From NCBI GenBank assembly GCA_022605955.1, contig JAKCOZ010000012.1, positions 21,113,015 to 21,177,014 on the forward strand: 64,000 nt of DNA, given 5' to 3'. Position numbers and translations under genes: made by a program. The DNA is from Rallus limicola (Eukaryota; Chordata; Aves; Gruiformes; Rallidae). The notes beneath the pieces are model-generated. The model searched no databases and was not told where the DNA came from. It saw only the letters and a list, made by a program, of their open reading frames with translations. Positions 26,501-37,989 of this stretch are shown here, in pieces; the first letter of the stretch is position 1, and each line of letters begins with the position of its first letter.

Positions 26501-26832
26501 ATAAAGCTAATTCCACATCTTAATGCAATTCAAACAGAAAAAATGCCTCTCTGTTAAGGCTGTTTTAACAGTTGGATCAAGCATGCCAATGTGGTCAGAA
26601 TGAACTGGGGTTTCTGGCCTGACTCTCTCATTTTTTTACATGGCCTCTTCCTATTCTTTCATGTTATTTTTCTCAGTATTACGTACTGCAGTGAATTTCT
26701 TCTTGGCTAAGAAAATAACTCAGCAAAATACACATCTGAGGTGACAGCTGCTTCTGACCTTCATGCATATTATATTATAGAGCTGGTCAACTTAGAGCTC
26801 TGGCATATTGGAAATTTAGCCCTTGACATTGT
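23578..26832. other. AT-rich unique noncoding sequence
   Basis: No gene is seen. It includes the paired T-runs listed separately, and a block at about 26330-26560 rich in TTAATTAA, ATATTTATA and TTAATGCAATT words that could be conserved regulatory sequence. Frames at 23835, 24412, 25137 and 25505 have no recognisable domains. Confidence 0.5.
24914..24954. repeat. Paired poly-T runs (12 and 22 nt)
   Basis: Two T-runs separated by CCTTCTA, the second being the longest homopolymer of the window. They could be the complement of a poly-A tail, but no retroposed gene body is seen on the 5' side of such an insertion. Confidence 0.88.
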
Positions 26833-26834
26833 CC

Positions 26835-26905
26835 CTGTATTGAGATGAGGACACATGGAAATTGAAGTGCTTTTCACAGCGTAACATAAATGGCTGGCAC
26901 AACAA
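26835..26905 (+). repeat. Possible MIR-type SINE relic
   Basis: The segment GAGATGAGGACACATGGAAA, followed by TTGAAGTGCTTTTCACAG and later GGCTGGCA, resembles the core of MIR SINEs, where an ACAGATGAGGAAACTGAGGC block is followed by a TTAAGTGACTTGCCCAAGGT block and a tail like AGTGGCAGAGC. It is strongly diverged, and the call is from memory of the consensus. Confidence 0.35.
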
Positions 26906-29417
26906 GGCTGATCCTTCATAGTCATTTTGGCACCGGATAATGTCATAGGAGGTCAGGTGTATTTCCTGATATAATGGGAAGCATGTCAAGTTACAGCAGG
27001 GATTAACAAGGCCCCCTCAGAGCCCACTTTTTTCTCTTTTATTCAAAAAGGGAGTTAGTTGTTAGTGTTCAGAGACTGAAATATGAGAATCTTTAATTGA
27101 GATATCTGCTATGTGCAGCTCCTGGTGACTGTGAGTTACTGTAACTCGGTATTAACAGCTTTCATTAGCCATAGATTTGAACTCTCACCAAGCAGGTGGG
27201 AGATAGGAGCTAGTTAGATAAACTTCATCTCAACTGGCTCAGAAATAGGACAGGAAGCTGTAAATACAAAATACGTCCTCAGAATAAATTTTAATTGATG
27301 GCAATGTGCAGCAGAGCAAGGAAATACAGGTGGGGTCTGACATCTGGCATAGCAACCTGTAGCAATGACTCGGGGCCGGTTGTTCCAAAGGATGGATTCA
27401 GTTCACAGTTCCAGGTACCCAGACAAGTCACTCAGACTATTAGTTCTGTAAATGCAGATATTTCTGTGTTGCGAAGGAGATGGATTAAAGTGAGAACTCT
27501 GGAAATTTTCCTTACAAGACCTGCCTAAGGCTGAGTATAATTCTTCTTGTCGGGCACAGAGAAACAATGGCTCTTTCTTGTCTCTGGAATCTCACTTCCT
27601 ACCCGTAAAATTGTGAAATCACCCACCTCAAAGGCTGCTGAGGGAACTAGCATTTGTAGAGTACTGACATCGAATAGTCAGGAAACTGTAGTTGTGCAAT
27701 GTGTTGCTAATCAAAGAAAAATGGATAAGCTTTCCAAAAGAAAGAAGGTGCATTCTTTTAGCCTGTAGTATATGGGGTCTTGCTGTAGCCTCTTCTGACC
27801 ATCTGTAGCCATACACGTTTCACTGCCCCGTCTGCTGCTGGTGTTTCCTTCTGCAGTAGCTGTGAATATCCAAACAGCCTGCCTGAGGAATAAGTTGTCA
27901 CTATTTTTATCAGACTGCAAGGTGTGAATCAAATGCTCTAACCATGCCAGAACAGGTTCATGTGTACTGGCTTCAGAAGTGTACCTGGAAGAACCTTTAT
28001 TAAGTGTGTGGAAGAACCTTTATTCCAATGGAAGCTGTCTACGGGCGGTTGTGTTGTGGTCCTCAGGCAGAGAATAAAGGAAAATTGAGCACAAACGTGC
28101 CTCAGATTAATACTGCTTAAGATGTCAGAAGGCAGACAGGGGACCATCTGTTACTGAGCAGGTTCTGCTCCCCACAGGCACTAAAGTAAAGGTTTCCTTT
28201 GGGTCACCGCTTTTAGGCTCCCTAGAGCTTCCATTTAGGACTGTCCTTTTGCTCATCATCTGAGGGTGCCTTTGATCCCAGAAAGAGCAATCATGTTTAA
28301 AATATATTTTTTCCTCTCTCTAATTAACCTCTCTTTTCAATGTGCAGTTTGATATTAGATCGTTTTCCTAGTCCAGTTTTTTGAGTCCCTTATTTTATTT
28401 AACAATTCTGTAATATGAGTAATACAACATCTCATGTTGGATAATTTATTTCCTCTCTGGCACAGAAAGCCATTAGCCTTAACTATTTATTCAGTAACAT
28501 TTTTGTTCTATTTAATGGTGTCCAATCCATCTCTAGGATTAGCAGTGAGAATGCTAACCAAGCTTTTGCAAGTTTTTCCCAAAGGCCCAGTAGAAGTTCA
28601 TATTTTATGTAAAATATAAATTGTAAAATATCATATATTTTACAATTGTAACGCAGAGTTATTCATTGCCTATTCAAGAACGGGCATTTATCACAGCTTT
28701 GACTACTATAATTTTACCATATTCCAGCCTAACTGTTCAAGGTTACACTGATCAGAGCATCATTATTCTGCTTCCCCGTTGTGACTTACAAGCAATTGAA
28801 TTGGGATCAGGGCAAAGGCAGCAGTAGATTGGCAAGGACATCTCGCTGCCTCTAATTCACTGGAATTGTGTGAGCTCCATGGACTTTACAAGTTCCAGCC
28901 TATACTAAATCATGGCACTCAGCCTCTACAGGATGAATACTTTTAATGAGGAGCTTAGTGTATCTGCTTGGTAGATGGTAAAGGAATAATCAGAGAAGCC
29001 AGATTTGGGTAAAAGGTTACAAGTCTTTACATGTTGGATTGAGCTGGTAATATGTTCCTAGTACTTAGGACATTGCACATCGGAAAGGCTGTGTAAAATA
29101 AATCCAATGGGCCAAGCAAATGGGCAGCAGGAGGCTGGAGTTGCCTTTGCTGTTGACTGAGCTGCTGGAAGCTGTCAGGGGGGCTGAAGATGGCATGGTA
29201 TAGAGTAAGGCTGGCTACTGCAGTGAGCAGCACACACCATGGCACAGCAAGCAGTCTGCACAAGAATCAGCCTCATTTTTCAAGACATCTATGGAGTTGG
29301 TACTGTATGTACCCTGCCTTCTTGCTGTGTGTCATTATAAAATATGCAACGGATGTGTGTTTCTGCCTAACCTCTTAAATGTTGCTTCCAACCTCTTTCC
29401 CTCATCTCTTTTTCCAG
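26906..29417. other. Unique noncoding sequence
   Basis: No gene is supported. A 16-base word TGGAAGAACCTTTATT occurs twice, at 27986-28001 and 28009-28024 (period 23). Two adjacent AT hairpins lie at 28601-28647. The minus frame 29027-29263 begins with a signal-peptide-like hydrophobic start, but it is Q/P/L-rich afterwards, has no known domain and no evidence of being expressed. Confidence 0.5.
28601..28647. repeat. Two adjacent AT-rich inverted repeats
   Basis: TATTTTA-TG-TAAAATA (28601-28616) is followed at once by AATTGTAAAATAT (28619-28631), a CAT loop, and its exact complement ATATTTTACAATT (28635-28647). The second is a perfect 13-bp stem with a 3-nt loop. It may form a cruciform; no function is implied. 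Confidence 0.8.
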
Positions 29418-29553
29418 GCTCATGTCAGTAACCCCATCCTGACCTCACAGACCTGCCATTTCTCACGTGGGAGCCCTCACCGCTCAGATGTCAGTTGCTG
29501 GCCATGACCTGTGGCCATCTTTCCACCTTGTGAACTTCCTCAGGGAACTGAAG
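29418..29553 (+). other. Exon-like segment, noncoding if real
   Basis: This 136-nt segment is preceded by a long pyrimidine tract ending in CTCTTTTTCCAG and followed by GAAG/GTATAA. It is GC-richer than its flanks. All three frames close: two within the first 25 bases and the best after about 30 codons (TGA near 29508). It could only be a noncoding exon, a terminal coding exon or a decoy. No transcript evidence can be seen from sequence. Confidence 0.2.
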
Positions 29554-29736
29554 GTATAAATATCTTTGTTGCCTTTTTTTAATAGCTCTGAATGCCTCCC
29601 ACCACACCTTGTATTATGTCTGTTGACTTTATAACTGCCTTAACTTCTGTAAATCATTTTGGCATCTAGAATGTATGAATGTATGGCCTTTCAGAAGCAT
29701 TTTAAAAATTAAAATTAGTGCAATTTCTAAAGATCA

Positions 29737-29995
29737 CAGGACAGGTCCATGTCTTTCTTGTACTGGGGACCCCAGAGGTGGATGTAGTACTGGTAGGGTC
29801 TCAGCAGATCAGAGTAGAGGGGGAGAATCATGTCCCCTAACCTGCTGGTCGTGCCTCTTTTGATGCAGCTCAAGATACATTTGGCTTTCTGGGCTGTGAG
29901 GGTACATTGCCTGCTCATGTTGAGCTTCTTGTCCACCAACACCCCGTGTCCTTCCCCTCAGGGCTGCTCTCAATCCATTCTCCACTCAGCCTGTA
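29737..29995 (-). mobile_element. CR1 LINE, internal reverse-transcriptase fragment
   Basis: Read on the minus strand this is the internal ORF2 region of a CR1 retrotransposon. The 71-codon frame at 29727-29942 matches the conserved C-terminal RT/thumb segment, with [12 protein letters not shown], then [28 protein letters not shown] and GPQYKKD in the expected order. The frame is intact over this part although several family residues have changed. Both the 5' part and the 3' terminus are missing, so this is a fragment rather than a simple 5'-truncated insertion; it may have been cut by later deletion. Confidence 0.93.
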
Positions 29996-30460
29996 GCTGT
30001 GCTTTGGATTACTGCTTCTATAGCACACTGAAAGGTGTTGCAAAAATGAAACAATGCACTATGATGGCAAATTTAATAACTTTTAAACAATTTTTCTTCT
30101 GAAAAAAAATTAAAAGTTCTGAGATCTATCATCTGCAAGAAATATACTTTGAGATGTAAGTTAATTCACAAATAATTTTAGGCAACTGATGATTCTTAAG
30201 CAGAATGTAACTTGCAAATATTATAATCAACACAAAACTGACATTAGGATTTCTTTTCTATCAATATTCCTGGTAATAAGGGCTTGATTTTTTTTTTATG
30301 CAGGGCAATAAAATGGTCCTGAAAAGATTCATTGAGTATTCTCAAGATGCTGCTACAATTTTTCTACTATTAACTTAGTAATCTCACCAAGAGAGAACAC
30401 TGCTACCACCATATTCTCTAGATATCCTGACCTTGGCTCCTACCATGGTTCTCTAAGGAT

Positions 30461-30681
30461 TCACGTCTTGATAACCGCTTCCTTCTTCTTTGTGAGTAGT
30501 AAGGTGATTACTGACACTGTCCTGGTCTGGTCAAAGCTGCTGGAGTGACAAAGCTCAACAATTCTGTAGCGCTCAGGACGCCACGCTGCAGAGGGATATT
30601 CTGCAAACATGTTTGTCAATTCTTGGCTGAGTTTCTTCTGCATCATTCTCTGAATCTTAGTATTATACCAGCTGGTTGCAA
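30461..30681 (-). CDS. Candidate terminal coding exon, unidentified protein
   Basis: On the minus strand, a pyrimidine-containing tract with a CTGAC branch-like word ends in TATAG at 30682. From there one frame is open to a TGA at 30461, about 72 codons. The peptide is unusually protein-like for this window: SWYNTKIQRMMQKKL, then TNMFAEYPSAAWRPERYRI, then SSFDQTRTVSVITLLL and a Lys-rich end. It holds several CpG-containing codons (GCG, CGT, CGC, GCG, ACG), rare in the neighbouring sequence. I do not recognise the protein and see no clear poly-A signal nearby. It could be a real last exon, a decayed one or chance. Other coding-like minus segments follow at 31.0 and 32.7-33.1 kb. Confidence 0.28.
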
Positions 30682-31027
30682 CTATACAGAGTCAGATGGG
30701 GCAAAAAGTGTCAGGTTGACATATAAATTTGTGCCCTCTTTAACACCTTCAGCATATTTACAGATGCTGCTTGTTCACAGCTCAGTTGCTGGCTTCAAGT
30801 ACTAACCGACATCAGCTCAATCAGGAAAGTCTCTTAACGGTCTTAATATCTTAATGTTGACAACTGCCTGCTAACAGCCTTATTACTATCCTTAAGTAGT
30901 TTAAGTGCCAGGCTTGAAATAGAAATAAATCAACTTTTTTGTCATCTTTTTGTCTTAACTAGACCAGTGTGAAGCTGCCACAAGAGAAACCTGAAACAAA
31001 AATGTGCCTCACATGTAGCAAAATTAC

Positions 31028-31114
31028 CCCTTCTTCCCCATTCTGCTCCAGAAATGTGTCTCCTGAACTAGATAGAATTGTGAATGTAATTGATTTTCTA
31101 GTTTGGCCACTGAA
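31028..31114 (-). CDS. Candidate 87-nt internal exon, unidentified
   Basis: On the minus strand, a strong pyrimidine tract (ATATTTTCATTTTTCAG) precedes this segment and GAAGGG/GTAATT follows it. The 87 nt are open in two frames. The more protein-like one reads KLENQLHSQFYLVQETHFW after a short start. It lies between the coding-like segments at 30.5 and 32.7 kb on the same strand, but phase compatibility was not established. Short open pseudo-exons are common in introns, so confidence is low. Confidence 0.18.
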
Positions 31115-31186
31115 CTGAAAAATGAAAATATGTTCAGCTTGGGTCAATGTGATTTTTTAATTATTTTTTCTTGTACAGCTGGCTGC

Positions 31187-31218
31187 GGGTGGGGTTTTTT
31201 TTGTGGGTTTTTTTTCCT
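31187..31218. repeat. G/T low-complexity patch
   Basis: GGGTGGGG followed by T-runs and GTGGG on the plus strand, another member of the recurrent GGG/T-run motif of this window. Confidence 0.65.
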
Positions 31219-32702
31219 AGGTATAAATTAAGGAGGAAAAATCTGTCTAGGGGTTCCCAACAACTAGAGAGCCATCTTAGTGCACTAACATTCAAGTTTA
31301 TGACTCCTCTGCATACATAGAAAATGTCTATCTGAAATTTGAGATGTCTTGTCCATTTTATTGCTGCTGATTCTTTTCCCATCTGATTTACTTTCTTCTT
31401 CGATTCTCAAAAATGAAAATGTCTTGCAGCATTCTGTCTTCCTTGAATTAAAGTCAATAACCACTTTTTCTGACATCAAAGATCACACTCTCAATCAGAT
31501 TATTTCATTCAAGTTGCCTCCTATGACCTCTCCAGTTTTTCCCCAGTACTTATTGATCACTCTTTAATTCTCATTTTCTTCCTTGTCGCACTAAAAGAGA
31601 TTTCAGTGAAGCAGCCCTAATTCAGTGCTCCTCAAGAACATAACACCCCTCTGTGGTAATTTTGGGGTGCTCAATCACCTAATACGGCATTTGAGCCCTG
31701 AAAAAATTTTATTTCATTAGAAGAATGTTAAATGTTGTGAAACCAGCTACAACATTAACTCCAGAAGGCTAAGATCTCTAAATGAATTGATGCCATCTTG
31801 AAAATCACAAGCATTATGGCTTTAGGACAGAGATTAAGCAGTGGGGTTAAAATTAAGCAGCTGCTTAAAAATAAGCACTTGCATTTGTGCATTTTTGGCT
31901 CTCTGGACATTAGATTTAATACTTGTGAAGGGATCTAGTGTGTAGTTTAATTCGGTGAATAATGATTTGTGTTGCATGAATCCTTTTTCAAAGCTGAGAA
32001 GACATACAGATGCTGAGAAAGACATCTCTGAATCTCCTGTAGAATAGAAAATTATAATTTTTTTGTATGACTATGAAAACATAGCTCATGTCAATTTTTG
32101 ATGAGCAACTAAATCAGAAGCCCCTTGTACTTAATTGCTTCTTTTCGTCCTGATGCATAATTCAGCTAGATTAAAGGAAATCCCTAGGTTTTATAATGCT
32201 AGATATTAGTTTAATATACTGCTTTTGTTGGTGAGCCATACTATTACTGGATAATTTATAAAATAGCAGTTTGTCAGGCTGATCAAACAGGGCTAATTTT
32301 GGACACTTATATTTTCAACTTCAGTGGTTTCTATTCCTTGATTGTAAAATTAGTCTTCAAGTAATGGAGAGCTTCTGTGCTGTAAATCCTGTAGATGGCA
32401 ATGTTACACTGGTATAAAACCTGGTAGAAACCGTGTATCTCAATAGCTTCAGTCTTTATTAATAATCAGTAAAGAAAGGCATTAAAAGCCATTCAAGATA
32501 CAGTCTCTGAAACTGCTGCAAAGGTAAATATCTATAAACACATCATTAGTAGTAAAATGTAAGCCTGGTTGGATCACTGTTGTTTGTTCTTGTACAGACT
32601 TATTGAGGAATCATGCTTGCTAGGTTTTTTTACAGCAATTTTGTAAATGGTTCAACAACAGCCAATTTGCCTGAATACTTACCTGGTTTAAAAAGATGCC
32701 AT

Positions 32703-33064
32703 TCATTTGAAGAGCTCATCTTCATCTAGGAGAGCTGCCATTGTTCCAGCTAAAAGTGTGGCATCCTGTCGGGCCAGCTCTGATCCTCTCACTGCGGTAA
32801 CACTTTTGTCAGTTTCTTCTTACATCATGGACATATTTTAATCCATTTACTTGCTTTTTCTAAATCTTTTGTCGAGTCTCATATTGCTTGGAAACAATTT
32901 CATCAGTTCCTTTGTATATAGGTTTCAATCTAGTCAAGTATTTAAGTATCTGTACAGGTATGTCTTAGCATCAGTTAGACTATTCAGAAATTAAAAGTTG
33001 CACATACCTTTAAGGAGCTTCGTTTTATACTGCACACTTTCACTCTCATTTTCTTGAAGATATT
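32703..33064 (-). pseudogene. Coding-like minus-strand segments, broken, unidentified
   Basis: Three protein-like pieces lie in order on the minus strand. Piece 1 (33008-33064, 57 nt) follows a CTAAC branch-like word and CCGCAG, reads EYLQENESESVQYKTKLLK and ends at AAAG/GTATGT. Piece 2 (32863-32964, 34 codons) starts DIPVQILKYL, contains KGTDEIVSKQYETRQ and ends at a TAG. It joins piece 1 in phase if the 44 nt between them are removed. Piece 3 (32703-32819, 38 codons plus TGA) is in another frame and contains RGSELARQDATLLAGTMAAL and LDEDE. A consensus donor (CCAG/GTAAGT) follows at 32683. The frame change and the TAG argue for a pseudogene or wrongly guessed exon edges. The family is not recognised, and purine-rich chance sequence can also give E/K/Q-rich frames. 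Confidence 0.25.
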
Positions 33065-36000
33065 CTGCGGTTTGGGAAAATATTTAGTTAGCTCACACAA
33101 TGAAAAAAAACAGAGCGAGTTGGGAATCCAGTCCATGTGTTTTGTGAGTTAAAAATCCAGTCACAGAGCCTGCATAGCAAATATTCAAAGCACTATCCAG
33201 GACAGAGAGTTTACGAGCAATCATTAGGCAGAAATATATGTGAACAAACCATCTGTTCTGTAACTTCAAATAATGAACAAAGTGGCCAAAGAAGTCAGCA
33301 CAAAGGAATTTTGTAAACCAGTGATGGCCCTAAATTAACCAAATAAATTATTCACTGTGAAATGTTCGTCCAGCTCAACAAGCACAGAACTGAAAATACA
33401 TTTCTTGAGGCCAGGTCTTAAAAAGCTTCATATAGACAAGCCACTACAGCTCTGTAAGCATCATCACATTGTAACTTTATTTGCTATCATAAGTAATACA
33501 GTTGTGGAATAGAGTGTTTTATTTGGAGGCCCGAGTAACAGTCTGCAAATCACAGAGTTAGATGTGACTGTTTAATTTACTGGGTGTACGGATGATTGTG
33601 CACAGAAAATGATAAGCATGAATTTTGCCTAAGAATTAAAGTTTTTCTCTGAAAATGTAGCCCACAGAATATACATACTGTGGTGAAACCTGTACTTCAG
33701 CTGGGAATCCCCTTTGTCTTAAGTGACCTTTTGCAAGTATCCCTAGGGTTTTCATTGCAATTTTGTTCGACCTTTTGTTAAAACTCAAGCTCTTCTAGAC
33801 AACTGATATTTGGCAGAGTGATTACTTAAGAGAAGATTTGTTGGAAAATATTTTTAAAGGCAACACCTGGAGCAGGGTATTTGATAACGATCAGTAGTAC
33901 ACAGAGCTACACTACATTGTGACAACACACACGCTGTATATTACTAAGATTTTCCCTGACAGATCAAAAGAAGTCAGTTTAATGCCTGGGAAGACAAACA
34001 CAGCTACCAGCTAAAATGGATGGATTGGAGAATTGCACAGTCCCCACTTGTCTGGCTCAGTCTGCCTAAAGAAACTTAGCAAGTATACATGAAATGGGGA
34101 TATGTACCATGTCATCCTTTGGGGTAACATAGATAGTATGCTCTGGGGGAAAATGACAGTTTATCCAAAAATCGACACAGAGAGGACAGGGAAGGAGGAA
34201 GTCTATCTCTTCTTCCTGGCTTGGTTGCTAGTTGGCATCACAAAGTTTATGAAGGGGAATTGCATGTACAGATGAATATAGGAGGACAAATTTTGGGGAA
34301 GAAGTTGTGAAACAGGTCTGTGCTGGGAAGGCTTTCTTCAGAGACTGGTATTTTATACAATTTATTTTCATTTTTTTTAAACATAAGAGTCCATTTCCAT
34401 CTAGTGGTAACAACAAAAATGCCTCTAAGGGCATTTGCAAAAGCTTGTACTTCTGTTACTAAAATCACATACCTTACACAATCACTTTTTTTTTTTTTTC
34501 TCTGTGCACTTCCTTAAAACATACACAAAGCATACAGGGTTTCCTTCAGGTTGCCAGCTTCTGTACCAATGGTGTCAGGTTTTACATTTTTATATCTCTA
34601 GTCACATCAGTGAATTGCATGAACAGCAACATAAAGAGAATCTGTTCCTTCCTTTTATTTTTGTCTGAATGCTTTAGTGTGTTCATGAAAATAACCTCCT
34701 GTTGGAAACATGAGATAACTACAATGTGATGTTTCTAATCAGGATAATTCTAGTTTCCTTCCCTTTCTTGACTGTAATCTAGCCTCCAGTGGAGTGACTG
34801 GTTAAAAAATGAAGCTCCCTACCAAACTACATTTTTCTGTAAAAGTTTCTCTACTATGGTCTGGCTGTATGTAGGGTAGTGCTCTGCTGAAGATGGACTC
34901 TATCATAATGGAACAAGAAGATTGAACATAATTAGCGAGTAAGGCAGCTCTTCCTGGACAAGGGGATGTTTTAAGATAATTTCATTTCAAGGTCAAGTAA
35001 ACTAGAAATTGTAGTTAGCTACATACTGGTGAAACAGTAAAAATGAAACTCGGTCTCTATACTAAAACTTTGCAATTTCTTGTAGGTGTCATAGCACGAG
35101 GGAGTCTTTAAGTTGATTTGGGGCTTAATCAGCAAATATAAGCCTTCCCTTCAGCACTAGGCCCTGGCCTAGCAGTGAGCCCCCATCACCACCAGGACAG
35201 AAATGGTCTTCCGAGCCTTGGCTTCATTTCACTGAGCACTGTTTTTATACCACTCGATCACAATTAGTGTCAGTGATGTACAAAGATATAAAGGAAAAGT
35301 TTAGATATTATGTGTTTATAATGTGTCCCAAGGCCAATTTAAATAAGGGAGACTTTTCTTTGTCCACAGTGATCTTAAATCAGGAAATCACTGTGAAACC
35401 AGGTAGAGATGAGAAGTCTGTGGGTAACAAGTGATTAATTTGGTTTTCTATTTTTGGTTTTTGTCCTTTAAGATGAGATAATGCTTTCACACAGCTTATT
35501 GGTTTTTTTGAGTGGGTTTTTTTCCCCACTTGTTTCACTTTTTTTTCTGGTGAATGCCTTGTGATTATTTGTCAATATTTAACATGCAGGTCTTCTGGGC
35601 TCATTGTGATAAGTATCACAATGCTGCAACTGTCTCTGTATTGAATAAACATAGCAAAGGAGAAGAGTTTGAAACTGTCCCTGGGACTGTGAAAGTCTCA
35701 AGGAGCAACAACAATTTAGAAAAGAGAAAGGGACATTTAGAAAATGTTTAAGCTATTTTCTTGGATTGACCAGACAGGCCTTGCCTAAAGAATGATTTAT
35801 TGAAAACTTTCTACTGTCTAAGGTATACTAGGAGGGTACGGAGTTCATCTACAATTTTCACTGTTATATTCTACCCAGTAATTGCTTTGCGTGCAAGATA
35901 CTCATGAATGTACAGCAGTCGGGTCTTAATCTGGGTCATGTAATTTTGGCATGGTTCTTGCCCAAGCTTTTCAGAACAGTGTATAACCTTTCCTGAAGGT

Positions 36001-36623
36001 CTGGAGACCATGCTGTGTGTGTACAGCACGTGTGTCATATCAAGTTCAGTGCCCAGCTACACCAGCCATGTACACGCATGCAGTGCATCCAGCTACCCTT
36101 GCAGAGTTGCTCTGATTCTGCATGGCCACAGACACTTATTTCTCCTGACATCACCTGTGACACTCCACCCTCTCCCAAAAATAACCACAAAACAAAACAA
36201 AAAAACCCACCCCAAAAAAAGCAGCTCACAATAGATACCTACATTGTGGTGGTCTAACGTGTGTGATCTCTTCTCTACACCCTTAAAGTTAAGACTGTGA
36301 AATGAATAAATATGAATTTTTATGAAAACACCACTGGCACTTAACAGAGTCGGTAGAGGTCATGTTAGCAAATGATTCTGGAAAATCTTACCTTTCCTCT
36401 GAATGACTACTGTCATAATGATATTATGCCAAAAAGCAACCGTTAGACTGCATTATTCTTTGCAAAGCTGGGAGGGCTTGACTATTTTTATCATCCTTTC
36501 AAAGAGAACAATACTGCACCATAAAAATTAAACGCACGTCATTCCTAATTTGCTAGAAATAATTGCACTATCCCTGTTCTGAAAGCGTAAGTGTATTTCT
36601 TTCTCCATTCTCAACCTCCCCAG
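33065..36623. other. AT-rich unique noncoding sequence
   Basis: No gene is supported. A long stop-free minus frame at about 33080-33325 is F/C/H/L-rich and is regarded as chance. A 14-nt T-run is at 34486-34499. A small inverted repeat, CACAGTGAT at 35365-35373 and ATCACTGTG at 35387-35395, has only a 9-bp stem. A C/A low-complexity patch is at about 36186-36222. Confidence 0.55.
34486..34499. repeat. Poly-T run (14 nt)
   Basis: Homopolymer run on the plus strand; nothing recognisable is attached. Confidence 0.88.
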
Positions 36624-36682
36624 AAATTAAGAAATGACCTCTGAATCATTGAGAGTATTTTCAGCAATGGGCCAATTTGCAG
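36624..36682 (+). other. Exon-like 59-nt segment with near-ideal splice sites
   Basis: A pyrimidine tract (TTTCTTTCTCCATTCTCAAC) with a possible CTCAAC branch point runs into CTCCCCAG, and the segment ends in TTTGCAG/GTGAGT, a perfect donor match. All three frames contain a stop within 59 nt, so it can only be a noncoding or 5'-UTR exon, a poison exon or a decoy. Of the plus-strand site pairs noticed, this has the best splice consensus at both ends. Confidence 0.25.
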
Positions 36683-37989
36683 GTGAGTTCATAAAGACTG
36701 CCTGACAAACTGTAGAAATCACTTCAGAACACAAGGTGGCTTGAAATAACAAACTGATATGGTAAAATTAAATGTAGTAAGACACAATTTTATTGTGTGC
36801 CCTTTGTGACAAGCTGAGAAATGCCAGATACCTGCTTGTAATTATAGACAGTATCCAAGTATATTTTAAAAGGAGTGGATGTTAGAGGCATCCAGATTTA
36901 ATTACAGCCTTGTTCAAGAAAAAATCTCTAGCCTAATTGCAGTGTCATTGTTAGATTGTGGGGAAACTTCCACTGTGCTAGACAGCAGTGTTATATCTAA
37001 GTACAGGATATTTTTCTTTTTTCTCTTAAGGAATGTTAAGTGTGTTATACAGGCAAAAGAGATGAGGAGGTATTTTCACTGAATCATCTATTCATTTCCG
37101 ATCTTCATGAATTACCATTTCTTTTCAAACACGCCAGCACCCTACAGGGGCAGAATTCTTTTCAGGAATGCTAAATAGAACAAAGGAAAAAAAAGTTGTA
37201 ATATTTTTAGACACACTGCCATCCTACCCATCATGTGATATGTTTTTTGGCACTGGAATAGAGGAATTATAATGATGATAATTTTTAATTTGGTCAAAAC
37301 CCAATAATCTTGGTAAATATTCTTAGTTAAGTGAAGCAAAACTGTGTTTCTTTTTAGTTAGCTCTTTGTGTTTACGTGTTATGTAAAAGTACAATGGCAA
37401 ATGTGATAATAATAGAGTAGAAGACTTCATTTGATTGTGTGATACAATTGACTGAGTACTTATATTCAAACACATATTCATTTGGCTTGACATTAAGCAG
37501 TAGTATTGCTTAAAAGAAGCATTATTTTTCTTAAAAAAAGACACGAGTTCTTTCATACTACTGTAAATAAAACCTATTCCATAAACTTTGAAATGCCAGT
37601 CATGTTTGTACATCTCACTGCTCTGTGGTTCAAATACCATCTTCTTCCCTTTGCCTATTCAGATTATAATGTCTCTAAGGGCTTATCTTTATTCTTCTGT
37701 CAAAAAATACCACTCCCAAATATCCCTCTCCATTCCTACCCTTACTTCTCACTTACTTAAATAAGATAATGCAGTATTTTACTATCTTAATAAGTATATA
37801 AAAATAATGCCATTGTAAATAATAATTTACACCCCAACACAGATAACTGGGTGCGATTAGGAAACATTGGAAAAGGAAACATACCAGGGAACTACTGGCA
37901 AATTGATTTCTCTGAGCTCCCAAGAAGAGGGGTGTACAGATACTGATTGGTACTTGCAGACACTTACTTGTACTTTTCTGTCTTAGAGA
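36683..37989. other. AT-rich unique noncoding sequence
   Basis: Nothing recognisable. Small frames on both strands at 36879-37760 are F/L/K-rich and overlap each other. Confidence 0.6.

Noticed and set aside
29027..29263. Minus frame with signal-peptide-like start
   Set aside because: A hydrophobic N-terminus alone is weak. The rest is Q/P/L-rich and I found no splice donor or conserved motif.
33080..33325. Stop-free minus frame of about 80 codons upstream of the coding-like cluster
   Set aside because: It is F/C/H-rich, typical of T-rich noncoding sequence, and it runs through the pyrimidine tract of the putative acceptor.
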